NCBI GenBank assembly: GCA_002687795.1
Contig: NZBG01000032.1
Location: 1 to 40,706, forward strand
Direction of reading: 5' to 3'
DNA: 40,706 nt
DNA from: Candidatus Woesearchaeota archaeon
GTDB taxonomy: Archaea; Nanobdellota; Nanobdellia; Woesearchaeales; GCA-2687795
Shown: positions 17,748 to 26,031 of the stretch, piece after piece
Layout of the letters: the number at the start of each line of letters is the position of its first letter
Position numbering within the stretch: the first letter of the stretch is position 1
Position numbers and translations under genes: made by a program
The notes under the pieces: model-generated
Seen by the model: only the letters and a program-made list of their open reading frames with translations
What the model was told of the DNA's origin: nothing
Databases searched by the model: none

Positions 17748-17924
17748 AAATCGAGGGCTTTACCCTGCCATAAATGACAGGGATTCAGCCAGCTCTATTT
17801 TTGAGCATCCTAAGAAATTGCGGAGCAATTTCTGGGACACCAAAAATTCCAAAGGAATTTTTTAGTGAATAAGAACGGGCATTCGTCCCCTGCTTAAAAG
17901 TAGGGAATTCCTACCCGTTTTATT
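17748..17924. repeat. Cluster of inverted repeats/hairpins, possibly a degenerate MITE-like element or structured RNA
   Basis: AGAAATTGC-GGA-GCAATTTCT (17813-17833), AAAAATTCC-AAA-GGAATTTTT (17842-17862), CCCTGCC..GACAGGGATTC and CCCCTGCTTAAAAGTAGGGAATTC. Confidence 0.7.
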
Positions 17925-17966
17925 TAATCTAAAAATATATATATAACAAAGAATTAACATAAAGTT

Positions 17967-19088
17967 ATGCAGGCCTTAGCAATAACATCAAAAGGAATGG
18001 AAGATATCGCAGCATTAGAGATAAAGGAACTGATTAAAGCAGAGAGCAGTGTGAAGGAGTCCTGCGTGATGTTTGAGCCTAAGAAACTGGAGGATTTATG
18101 CACTTTGTGCTATAAGGCACAGTCAGTTTCAAGGATTTTGGTTCTGTTCCATCATTTTAAGTTTAAAGATAAGGCTGATTTACTTAAGAAGATTAATCTT
18201 GAAAAGATTGATTATAACAAATGGCTTGATAAAAAGAACACATTCAAGATAGAATGCGAAAGGCTTGGAAAACATAACTTCTCAAGCCAGGAGATTGAGC
18301 AGGAGATAGGGGAACTTATTTCTGTTAAGAATAAGGTTGAGCTAAAGAACCCTGATATTACATTTTATGCTTATATTTTTGATAAAGAGCTTTATTTTGG
18401 GATAGATTTCTCAGGGTTTGAGCTAAGCAAAAGGCATTACAAGATATTTAACCATCCCAATGATATCAAGGGCCATATTGCTTATGTGTTGGTAAGGCTT
18501 AGCGGGTTTAAAGTTGGGGATGTTCTTTTAGACCCTTTCTGCAAGACAGGGGTTATAGCAATTGAGGCAGCATTATTTGCTTCAGGTTTTCCTGTTAATT
18601 ATTTTAGCAAGGATAAGTTTGGGTTTTTGAAGTTAAAGCCTATAAAGAAGTTTAATTTTGATACGGTTGACAAGAAAACAAAGAAAATTAAAAAACATAT
18701 ATTCGGTTATGAAAAATCATCCTTTTACACACAGTCTGCTAAGAAGAATGCTAAGATTGCAGGCGTTAATGATATGGCTGAGTTCTCCAGCAATGATGTT
18801 GAATGGGTTGATACGCACTTTAAAGAAAAGGAAGTGAACAGGATAGTTACATATCCTCCTATACTTTCTAAGAAGAGCAATAAGAATGAGATATTAAAGC
18901 TTTACCAGGAGCTGTTCTATCAGGCTAATTATTGTTTGGCTAAGGATGGAAGGATAGTTGTCCTGACTAAAGATATTGAGCTGTTTAAGGAGAAAGCTAA
19001 GGGGTATAAGTTTAAGGTTGTTGAGGAGAGGAAGGTTTGGATAGGGGAGATGGTTATGGACATTGTTGTGTTTGGAAAAGGTTTATAA
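17967..19088 (+). CDS. THUMP-domain SAM-dependent RNA methyltransferase (Trm14/Trm11/RlmL-like)
   Basis: Predicted THUMP-like N-term, GDVLLDPFCKTGVIAIEAAL SAM motif. Confidence 0.85.
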   Translation: MQALAITSKGMEDIAALEIKELIKAESSVKESCVMFEPKKLEDLCTLCYKAQSVSRILVLFHHFKFKDKADLLKKINLEKIDYNKWLDKKNTFKIECERLGKHNFSSQEIEQEIGELISVKNKVELKNPDITFYAYIFDKELYFGIDFSGFELSKRHYKIFNHPNDIKGHIAYVLVRLSGFKVGDVLLDPFCKTGVIAIEAALFASGFPVNYFSKDKFGFLKLKPIKKFNFDTVDKKTKKIKKHIFGYEKSSFYTQSAKKNAKIAGVNDMAEFSSNDVEWVDTHFKEKEVNRIVTYPPILSKKSNKNEILKLYQELFYQANYCLAKDGRIVVLTKDIELFKEKAKGYKFKVVEERKVWIGEMVMDIVVFGKGL

Positions 19089-19122
19089 TATTAGGCTGAT
19101 TATCCTTTCTTAGGCGATACTT

Positions 19123-20226
19123 ATGAATGTTGATGGAAAACACTACAGAACAATCTGGCTGAAAGAAGATGATAATAAGGTTGTTCAGATAATTGATCAA
19201 AGACCTCTCCCGTATGAATTTGTAATTGAAGATCTTAGAACTGTTGATGATGTTGCAGTAGCTATAAAGGATATGCATGTTAGGGGCGCAGGATTAATTG
19301 GGGCAACTGCTGGTTATGGTATGTATATTGCAGCCTTGGAAGCGCCAAAAGAAGGTTTTGATGATTTCTTGAATAAAGCTGGTGAGAAATTAAAAGCAAC
19401 AAGGCCCACTGCTGTTAATCTTGCATGGGCTGTTAAAAGGCAACTTGATGCTGTATCAAAAGGAAGTTCTGTTGATGAAAAAAGAGAAATTGCATTTAAG
19501 GTTGCTAAAGATATTGCTAATGAGGATGCTGAGTATTGCAGAAGAATAGGAGAGCATGGAATGAAGATTATTGAGGAGATAAGCAAGAGAAATAATGGTG
19601 AAGTTGTGAATATCCTCACGCACTGCAATGCTGGCTGGCTTGCGTTTGTTGATTTTGGTTCAGCTACTTCTCCTATCTATGCTGCTTTTGATAAGGGGAT
19701 TAAGGTTCATGTTTATGTGGATGAGACAAGGCCTAGAAATCAGGGTGCAAGGCTTACTGCCTGGGAACTTCTTAACCAGGGGGTGCCTCATACTGTGATA
19801 CCTGATAATGTGGGTGGCCATCTTATGCAGCATGGTATGGTTGATATGGTTATTGTTGGCACTGACAGGACTACTTATACTGGTGATGTTGCTAATAAGA
19901 TTGGAACTTATCTTAAGGCATTGGCAGCAAAGGATAATGATATCCCATTTTATGTAGCGCTTCCTTCCTCAACATTTGACTGGACAAAAGAGGATGGTGT
20001 TAAAGATATTCCTATTGAAGAAAGAGGAGCTGAAGAGGTTAAGTATATCCAAGGATTATGTGAGGGTGAGATTAAGAAGGTTCTTTTAACACCAGAGAAA
20101 AGCCCTGCTACGAATTATGCATTTGATGTGACTCCTGCTAGGTTGGTTACTGGACTCATCACAGAAAGAGGTATATGCAAGGCTGATAAGGATAGTATAT
20201 TAGAACTTTACCCTGAGCATAAATAA
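19123..20226 (+). CDS. mtnA: S-methyl-5-thioribose-1-phosphate isomerase / eIF2B-like family
   Basis: MHVRGAGLIGATAGYGMY, THCNAGWLA, VYVDETRPRNQGARLTAWEL, GTDRTTYTGDVANKIGTY. Confidence 0.92.
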   Translation: MNVDGKHYRTIWLKEDDNKVVQIIDQRPLPYEFVIEDLRTVDDVAVAIKDMHVRGAGLIGATAGYGMYIAALEAPKEGFDDFLNKAGEKLKATRPTAVNLAWAVKRQLDAVSKGSSVDEKREIAFKVAKDIANEDAEYCRRIGEHGMKIIEEISKRNNGEVVNILTHCNAGWLAFVDFGSATSPIYAAFDKGIKVHVYVDETRPRNQGARLTAWELLNQGVPHTVIPDNVGGHLMQHGMVDMVIVGTDRTTYTGDVANKIGTYLKALAAKDNDIPFYVALPSSTFDWTKEDGVKDIPIEERGAEEVKYIQGLCEGEIKKVLLTPEKSPATNYAFDVTPARLVTGLITERGICKADKDSILELYPEHK

Positions 20227-20269
20227 ATACAAGAATATTTATATAATATCATACAAACCTATATCTAAA

Positions 20270-20545
20270 ATGACAAATGTAATAGTAACAATGAAAATCA
20301 TGCCTTCTTCTCCTGATTCAGACTTAAAGGCAATAGAAGAAGAGGCTAAGAAGGAAATCTCTGAGTTTGGCGGTGAGGTTGGCAAGACTGAACAAGAGCC
20401 AATAGCATTTGGGCTAAAAGCGTTAATGCTTTACTTTGTAATGGATGAGAGCCTTGGCTCAACAGAGGATTTAGAGGAAAAGGTTAAGAAGATAAAAGAT
20501 GTTAATTCTGTTGAAGTTCCTGATGTGAGAAGGGCGATAGGTTAA
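20270..20545 (+). CDS. ef1b: Elongation factor 1-beta
   Basis: NVIVTMKIMPSSPDSDLKAIEEEAKK...EPIAFGLKALMLYFVMDE...LEEKVKKIKDVNSVEVPDVRRAIG. Confidence 0.95.
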   Translation: MTNVIVTMKIMPSSPDSDLKAIEEEAKKEISEFGGEVGKTEQEPIAFGLKALMLYFVMDESLGSTEDLEEKVKKIKDVNSVEVPDVRRAIG

Positions 20546-20608
20546 ATGTTTAACTGCGTTAAACAACATACAAATACTAAAGAAGAATATTCATAAGATT
20601 AGTTGTTA

Positions 20609-21052
20609 CTATGTTAATTCAGATGTTGCTCGATCTTTCTTTAAATCATGAGAGAATATTAAAGCAATAACTAGAAGTCCTAAAACAAAACAAATATTAC
20701 TTGCCCATGTTAGAATTGTAACTTTATTACTATATTCTTTTATTTTACCTGTAATAATTTCAAGTTCATCCCTTCTTTCTCGCCATTCTGATTGGTCTAT
20801 TTGTCCCATATTGTAGCTTAAATTTGCCATATCTATATTTTTATTTATTACAGCTTCTTTTATTGCCATTAATTTGTACCATTCAGAATATGAATAATCA
20901 TAAACAAAGTCAAAAAGGATTTCATTTTTTTTATCAAATTCTGTTATTATATTTTGATAATCATTATTAGCCAAACCACTAAAGAACTGAGATAAACCAA
21001 ATAATAAAACTAATATAATACCTAAGACTTCTGTTTTATTCTTTTTGTTCAT
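20609..21052 (-). CDS. Hypothetical two-TM protein with extracytoplasmic helical region
   Basis: TM near residues 8-27 and near 118-136 flanking a charged helical segment. Confidence 0.65.
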   Translation of the reverse strand: MNKKNKTEVLGIILVLLFGLSQFFSGLANNDYQNIITEFDKKNEILFDFVYDYSYSEWYKLMAIKEAVINKNIDMANLSYNMGQIDQSEWRERRDELEIITGKIKEYSNKVTILTWASNICFVLGLLVIALIFSHDLKKDRATSELT

Positions 21053-21144
21053 AATATCATATGAGACAAAGCTTATATAAATAAAATTAGCTTTTGTAGT
21101 ATATGATTGTAGTATGTGGCGTTTGTCATAAGAAGATACATAAT

Positions 21145-21426
21145 TTAACTTAGATTGTACGGAGCTTTGGCAATATAAAAACCGATTATCGAGCCCATAA
21201 AACCTATTAGATATTCTGGTATAGATCTACTTTTAAATAGCAATAACAAGAAAGTGATAGTAATAAGAACACAAATAATATTCCCTACAACATAATGCAA
21301 TTTTGTTAATATAGGTTTTGGTCCTAATAGGTTTTTATCATCAAAAGAAATAGTATCTATGTTTCCTGTTTCCTCAAAATCTTCTATATCATTAATCTTT
21401 TTTTTCTCGGAGATATTTTCTATCAT
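21145..21426 (-). CDS. Hypothetical small membrane protein
   Basis: Two C-terminal TM segments: VVGNIICVLITITFLLLLF and IPEYLIGFMGSIIGFYIA. Confidence 0.65.
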   Translation of the reverse strand: MIENISEKKKINDIEDFEETGNIDTISFDDKNLLGPKPILTKLHYVVGNIICVLITITFLLLLFKSRSIPEYLIGFMGSIIGFYIAKAPYNLS

Positions 21427-21432
21427 TTAAGT

Positions 21433-21654
21433 TTACCTAAGAGTCAAAACACGTGTTTCTTTATTTGACTTAGGATCTCTAATAATTATTTCATTCCCTT
21501 TTTCTTTTTGAAGTTCAAGGAATTTTGTTACAGAAAGACTGGCCCTAATGACTTCAGTTATTGTTGAAGCATCTAACTTACCTTTCAATTCTTCGAGTTC
21601 TTTTTGAGCTTTGGAACTTAGTTCTATATGTATTTTTTTTGCCATTTGGTCCAA
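21433..21654 (-). CDS. Ribbon-helix-helix-type DNA-binding protein (antitoxin/regulator-like)
   Basis: KKIHIELSSKAQKELEELKGKLDASTITEVIRASLSVTKFLELQKEKGNEIIIRDPKSNKETRVL. Confidence 0.7.
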   Translation of the reverse strand: MDQMAKKIHIELSSKAQKELEELKGKLDASTITEVIRASLSVTKFLELQKEKGNEIIIRDPKSNKETRVLTLR

Positions 21655-21862
21655 CCTCCTTTTTATATTTAAAAATAATATAATCCTTAGTATTTAAATA
21701 TGTTTGTATTTAAGCTATTAATGGGAGGGAATAACTACATAGTCAATACATTTAATATACATAATTAACCCCCACAATATACTAAGAAGGGGGTAAAATA
21801 TATAAACTTATTTGTTTTAAACTATAATAATTTTAGCTTATTAAATTATATATCAAATAAGA

Positions 21863-22681
21863 ATGAAGTCTGATAAAGAATTATTGAAAGCGGAGGAAGA
21901 AATAAAGAGGCTCTTAAGTGAGATTGAACATGCTTTGGGCCATGGATTAATCATTTTAGTCTATAATCCTTTAGAAAGTGGAGGCGAAATTATCCCAGGA
22001 GATAGTGATAAAATCTTTTCCTTCTTATATGGATTAAATATTCAACAAGCAGTAGTTATTATTGATGGTCCAGGAGGAAATTTTAATGAAGGAATACATA
22101 TCTCAAATATTTTTAGGAATAAGTTATCAACATACAAAACAGTTGTGCCTCTTATTTGTGGGTCTTCATTATGTTTTACAGTATTAAAATCCGACATGTT
22201 AATTCTTTTGAAAGGAGGGATAATCACACAAATAGATCCCTGCTTTGAGTATAATGGAAAGATTCTTAGAGCTATTCAACACTTGAAGGATAATGATCCA
22301 GTTATCAAAGATAAAGCTAGGGAAATTCTCAGATATGCAGAAGAACAAATTCTTAAATTAATTGGAGAAAAACCATCTTTATTCAAACATAAAAAACATG
22401 ATTTTGGATCGATAGAACATGAAAATATCGTGGAAGGCTTAATGAACAGAAAAGAACATTGTGATGAAGTAGAAAGTATTGCATTCCAATATATCCCCTT
22501 TAAAGTTCATTTTAATGATGATAAAAATTTAGCCTCTCTTTCTAAAGAGCTTATAAAGGCTATTCAAAATTATTTAATTGATACAAAAAGAAGATTCTGC
22601 TTAGGATGCAATTATGAAACAGAGGTTTTTGATGGAATAACTAAATCGACAAGGAAGGGGAAGTTGTTGTTTTCTCCTTAA
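21863..22681 (+). CDS. ClpP/SppA-fold serine protease of SDH (serine dehydrogenase proteinase)-like family
   Basis: VVIIDGPGGNFNEGIHISNIF...VPLICGSSLCFTVLKSDMLILL...ITQIDPCF aligns to SDH-type TPGG / VP..AMSGGTLIALAADE / GPVDPQ. Confidence 0.7.
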   Translation: MKSDKELLKAEEEIKRLLSEIEHALGHGLIILVYNPLESGGEIIPGDSDKIFSFLYGLNIQQAVVIIDGPGGNFNEGIHISNIFRNKLSTYKTVVPLICGSSLCFTVLKSDMLILLKGGIITQIDPCFEYNGKILRAIQHLKDNDPVIKDKAREILRYAEEQILKLIGEKPSLFKHKKHDFGSIEHENIVEGLMNRKEHCDEVESIAFQYIPFKVHFNDDKNLASLSKELIKAIQNYLIDTKRRFCLGCNYETEVFDGITKSTRKGKLLFSP

Positions 22682-22819
22682 CTATTCAATGATTTGAGAT
22701 GAAAGAAAAAGAATGAAGCTAATTTATTTACCCTGCTCACCGCTTTTGTTTAACATAATGCAGCTATACTGTTCTCATCTGAACTCAAATTACTGATAAA
22801 TGTGTTTATTAAATTAGCG

Positions 22820-22960
22820 TCACTCAGATTCTTCTAATTTGTCTATACATGATGGATGTACCTTACAAAAATGGAGAATTAATTCACCAATAAAAGTAAT
22901 AATCACAAATATTGCTGAAAATCCAACTAAAAATAGAATATAATTAAACAATGTCTGCTT
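22820..22960 (-). pseudogene. Possible remnant of a membrane-protein C-terminus
   Basis: Open frame ...LLKQTLFNYILFLVGFSAIFVIITFIGELILHFCKVHPSCIDKLEESE* with no start codon, abutting the duplicated segment. Confidence 0.3.
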
Positions 22961-23222
22961 TAATAACCATTCTTGTCTTTTATTTCTCTTCCTGGATAGG
23001 ATTGTTGGTTCTATTTGTGAGCACAGCTGTTGGCCTAATACCTTCTTTAGTTGGTGTTAAGAAAAGCCTTACGATGGGTTGTTTGTTGCTGCCTGTGATA
23101 TTGTTTTTTGTGCTTTAGAATTCATTTCAAACTCAACACATTAGAATGCACAACAATCGCTCTGTCTCTAGTGGTCTTGAACTTGATTGAGGCTGGTGAC
23201 AATACAAATTTGCTAAATATAT
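22957..23222. repeat. Copy A of a 266-bp direct repeat (3' ends of the TctA-like gene and of the convergent gene)
   Basis: About 85-90% identical by eye to 24323-24588, offset 1366 bp. Confidence 0.92.
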
Positions 23223-23269
23223 ACCCAATCCCATAAAAGCATTTAATTATCCCCTGAATTCTCTCAGAA

Positions 23270-24484
23270 ATGCTCTTTTTAGAGTTTTTAACAGCAATAA
23301 TGCTTGGCATTAGCTTTGGGATAATCACAGGCTTAATCCCGGGCATCCATGTTAACCTTATTTCCATAATCCTTCTGGGCCTGTCCAGTTATCTGTTAGG
23401 GTTTGTCTCAGCCATTACCGTCTGCATCTTCATAGTTGCAATGGCTATCACACATACTTTTCTTGATGCTTTGCCAAGCATTTTCCTGGGATCTCCTGAC
23501 CCTGGCACTGCATTATCTGTCTTGCCTGGGCATGCTCTCCTGTTGAGAGGAATGGGTTATGAGGCGGTAAGGTTAACAGTAATTGGAAGCTTTCTGTCAT
23601 TACTGGTTACTCTTTTGTGCATCCCTTTCCTGATACCTGTTGTGCCAAAGATCTATGGTTTTATCCAGCCTTATATTGGATATATACTGATAGCGGTTGT
23701 GGTTTATGTTATATTGACTGGAAAGACTAAGGAAAAGATCTTTTATAGCAGCTTTGTTTTTATTTTGTCCGGTATTTTAGGGCAGATTGTGTTTGGCATT
23801 CCTAATATAAAGCAGCCCTTGTTTCCCATGCTTTCAGGAATGTTTGGGGTAAGCATCTTATTAATCTCTTTATCAAACAAAGTGGATATCCCAAAGCAAA
23901 GGGTAACAGAGATGATTAAGGTTAGCAAGCTTAACAAGATAAAGGCTATCGGCGCTGCTGTGTTCTCAGGCTCTTTGACAGCATTGTTTCCAGGCCTTGG
24001 AGCTGCCCAGGCAGCTATCATTGCAATGGCTATTGTTGGAAAGATTGGAACCTACAGCTTTCTTATCCTTATTGGCGGCATCAACACAGTAAACTTCTTA
24101 TTTTCTTTAGTAACATTATACACATTGAACAAAGCCAGAAACGGAGCTGTTGTAGCTGTGCTTGAGATAGTTAAAAGCATTAGCCTAAGTGAATTATTAG
24201 TTTTATTATGCGCTGCTTTAATAGCAGGCTGTGTTGCTGCATTCTTAGCATTAAGGATTGGCAGGGTTTTTTCCAGGCTGGTGACAAAGGTAAAATATTC
24301 CTATCTCTGCATCTCAATAATAGCTTTAATAACCATTCTTGTTTTTTATTTCTCTTCCTGGATAGGATTGTTGGTCTTATTTGTGAGCACAGCTATTGGC
24401 CTGATACCTTCTTTGGTTGGCGTTAAGAAAAGCCTTGCAATGGGCTGTTTGCTGCTGCCGGTGATATTATTTTTTGTGCTTTAG
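23270..24484 (+). CDS. TctA/DUF112-like multi-TM membrane protein
   Basis: 404 aa, FGIITGLIPGIHVNLIS and SLTALFPGLGAAQAAIIAMAI repeated G-L-x-P-G motifs. Confidence 0.8.
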   Translation: MLFLEFLTAIMLGISFGIITGLIPGIHVNLISIILLGLSSYLLGFVSAITVCIFIVAMAITHTFLDALPSIFLGSPDPGTALSVLPGHALLLRGMGYEAVRLTVIGSFLSLLVTLLCIPFLIPVVPKIYGFIQPYIGYILIAVVVYVILTGKTKEKIFYSSFVFILSGILGQIVFGIPNIKQPLFPMLSGMFGVSILLISLSNKVDIPKQRVTEMIKVSKLNKIKAIGAAVFSGSLTALFPGLGAAQAAIIAMAIVGKIGTYSFLILIGGINTVNFLFSLVTLYTLNKARNGAVVAVLEIVKSISLSELLVLLCAALIAGCVAAFLALRIGRVFSRLVTKVKYSYLCISIIALITILVFYFSSWIGLLVLFVSTAIGLIPSLVGVKKSLAMGCLLLPVILFFVL

Positions 24485-24588
24485 AACTTATTTCAAACTC
24501 AACACATTAGAATGCACAACAATCGCCCTGCCTCTGGTGGTCTTGAACTTGATTGAAGCTGGCGGCAGCGCGAACCTGCCAACTATGC
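24323..24588. repeat. Copy B of the 266-bp direct repeat
   Basis: See 22957-23222. Confidence 0.92.
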
Positions 24589-25924
24589 TTAGCTTTGATT
24601 TGATCCTATAAGTGATTATCCTCTCTTCATTCTCCTCCAAAGAATCTATATCCCATGCAATAATAGTTCCCCTTCCCTCATGCTTTGTTACCTTGCTTGG
24701 CTGGATAGTGCCTATCTTAAACTCTCTCTCAATCTGTATTATATTGGGAATTTTGTCAACAACCTTAATATTGCTGATAGGTTTCTTGTTTCTGTTCTTA
24801 ACCGTTAACATTAGGTTTAGCTCTGAGATTCCATCATGCTTTTTCTTAATCTCCCTTACAGTTTTTAATACAATGAGCGGGCTCCTAAAACCATAATAAG
24901 AAAGAACTCCTACAGTCACCAAAATAATAATCAAGAGCAGAGGTATATAGTTGGTTGTAACGTTTATTGTAACAGAGCCTTGCGCAGGCATGTTAAGCTT
25001 CCATCCAAGGTAAAGCTCTTCCTCTTTAATAACAACTGCTTTAGGTTTTGAAAAAACAAACAATCTCTCGAAAATGTTTGTTTTAATCCTATAAACCTCT
25101 TTACTTTCAGTATTGCTTGGATTAGTTAGTGTAATAACCTGTTTAGTTCTTAATAACCCTTTGTCAGTCTTTACCTCTTCAATGAAAGGCTCAGTATAAC
25201 CTATTACCTGATATTCTTTAACAACTGTAAAGGTTTTATTCTGCACAGACACGGTGGTTATCAATGAATCATTCATAGGTGGATGAAAAGGGTCAAGCAC
25301 AACTGTAAACTCTTCTATTTTCCTCTGCAAAGGCTCTAAAGCAATGCCTGACTTCTGCCCATCAACCAATTCGCTTTTAAGCATTAAGCTCAAATCCCCA
25401 ATGTTCAGCAGATTCTTATTTTTAAGGCTGATCTTGATAACCTGCTTTTGCCTGGGGTCCAGCTTACCATCATTTGGTATATCCACTGTTACAAGAACAT
25501 CCGGCTTAAACTCTGCCTGATGGTATTCCCCGGAAACCAGGTTTAGGTTCAGTATCTTTCTTACCTCTTCATCGGTTTTCTCGGATTCAATAACAAGCTT
25601 GATTTGGTATCTTCCCGGCCAGACCTTTTCAGTGGGATATACTTTTAAGATGGTTGAGACCTCTGAATTTGGTTGAACCAAAATCCCAGATAATCTGTGT
25701 GACTGGGGGCTGGTTTGTACACTCCATAAAGAGAAATCTGGGAGAATTATCCTATACCTGTTTTCATATTCAAGGTTATTTCTTACTGTGACCTTATATT
25801 CTGCGCCTTCGTTAACGAAGATGGTGGTCTTTATTGGCTCTACCTCTATATCAAACCCGTACGCAGAAACATAAAAGGAGCTTAATATAAGTATAACCGC
25901 AAATAAAAGACTTCTTCTTAACAC
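24488..25924 (-). CDS. Secreted/membrane protein with repeated Ig-like (DUF11/CARDB-type) domains
   Basis: Signal peptide, TM near YIPLLLIIILVTVGVLSYYGF, C-terminal PNIIQIEREFKIGTIQPSKVTKHEGRGTIIAWDIDSLEENEERIITYRIK. Confidence 0.75.
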   Translation of the reverse strand: MLRRSLLFAVILILSSFYVSAYGFDIEVEPIKTTIFVNEGAEYKVTVRNNLEYENRYRIILPDFSLWSVQTSPQSHRLSGILVQPNSEVSTILKVYPTEKVWPGRYQIKLVIESEKTDEEVRKILNLNLVSGEYHQAEFKPDVLVTVDIPNDGKLDPRQKQVIKISLKNKNLLNIGDLSLMLKSELVDGQKSGIALEPLQRKIEEFTVVLDPFHPPMNDSLITTVSVQNKTFTVVKEYQVIGYTEPFIEEVKTDKGLLRTKQVITLTNPSNTESKEVYRIKTNIFERLFVFSKPKAVVIKEEELYLGWKLNMPAQGSVTINVTTNYIPLLLIIILVTVGVLSYYGFRSPLIVLKTVREIKKKHDGISELNLMLTVKNRNKKPISNIKVVDKIPNIIQIEREFKIGTIQPSKVTKHEGRGTIIAWDIDSLEENEERIITYRIKSKLSIVGRFALPPASIKFKTTRGRAIVVHSNVLSLK

Positions 25925-26031
25925 AAGTTACCACCTCTGGTTTACATGGCTTGGTTTACTGGTATTTAAAGGTTTTGAATTGGTTTGTCTAAATGATAAA
26001 TTTTATAAGCTGTATATGTTTTTAATGGAAT

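Noticed and set aside
21863-22681. Ser-to-Cys nucleophile swap in the SDH-like protease (LICGSS)
   Set aside because: Spacing to the downstream conserved Asp (SDM versus AADE) places the retained Ser, not the Cys, at the nucleophile position
23122-23367. 81-aa minus-strand ORF
   Set aside because: Composed of repeat copy A (tail of the Ig-like gene) plus antisense of the TctA-like start; not an independent gene
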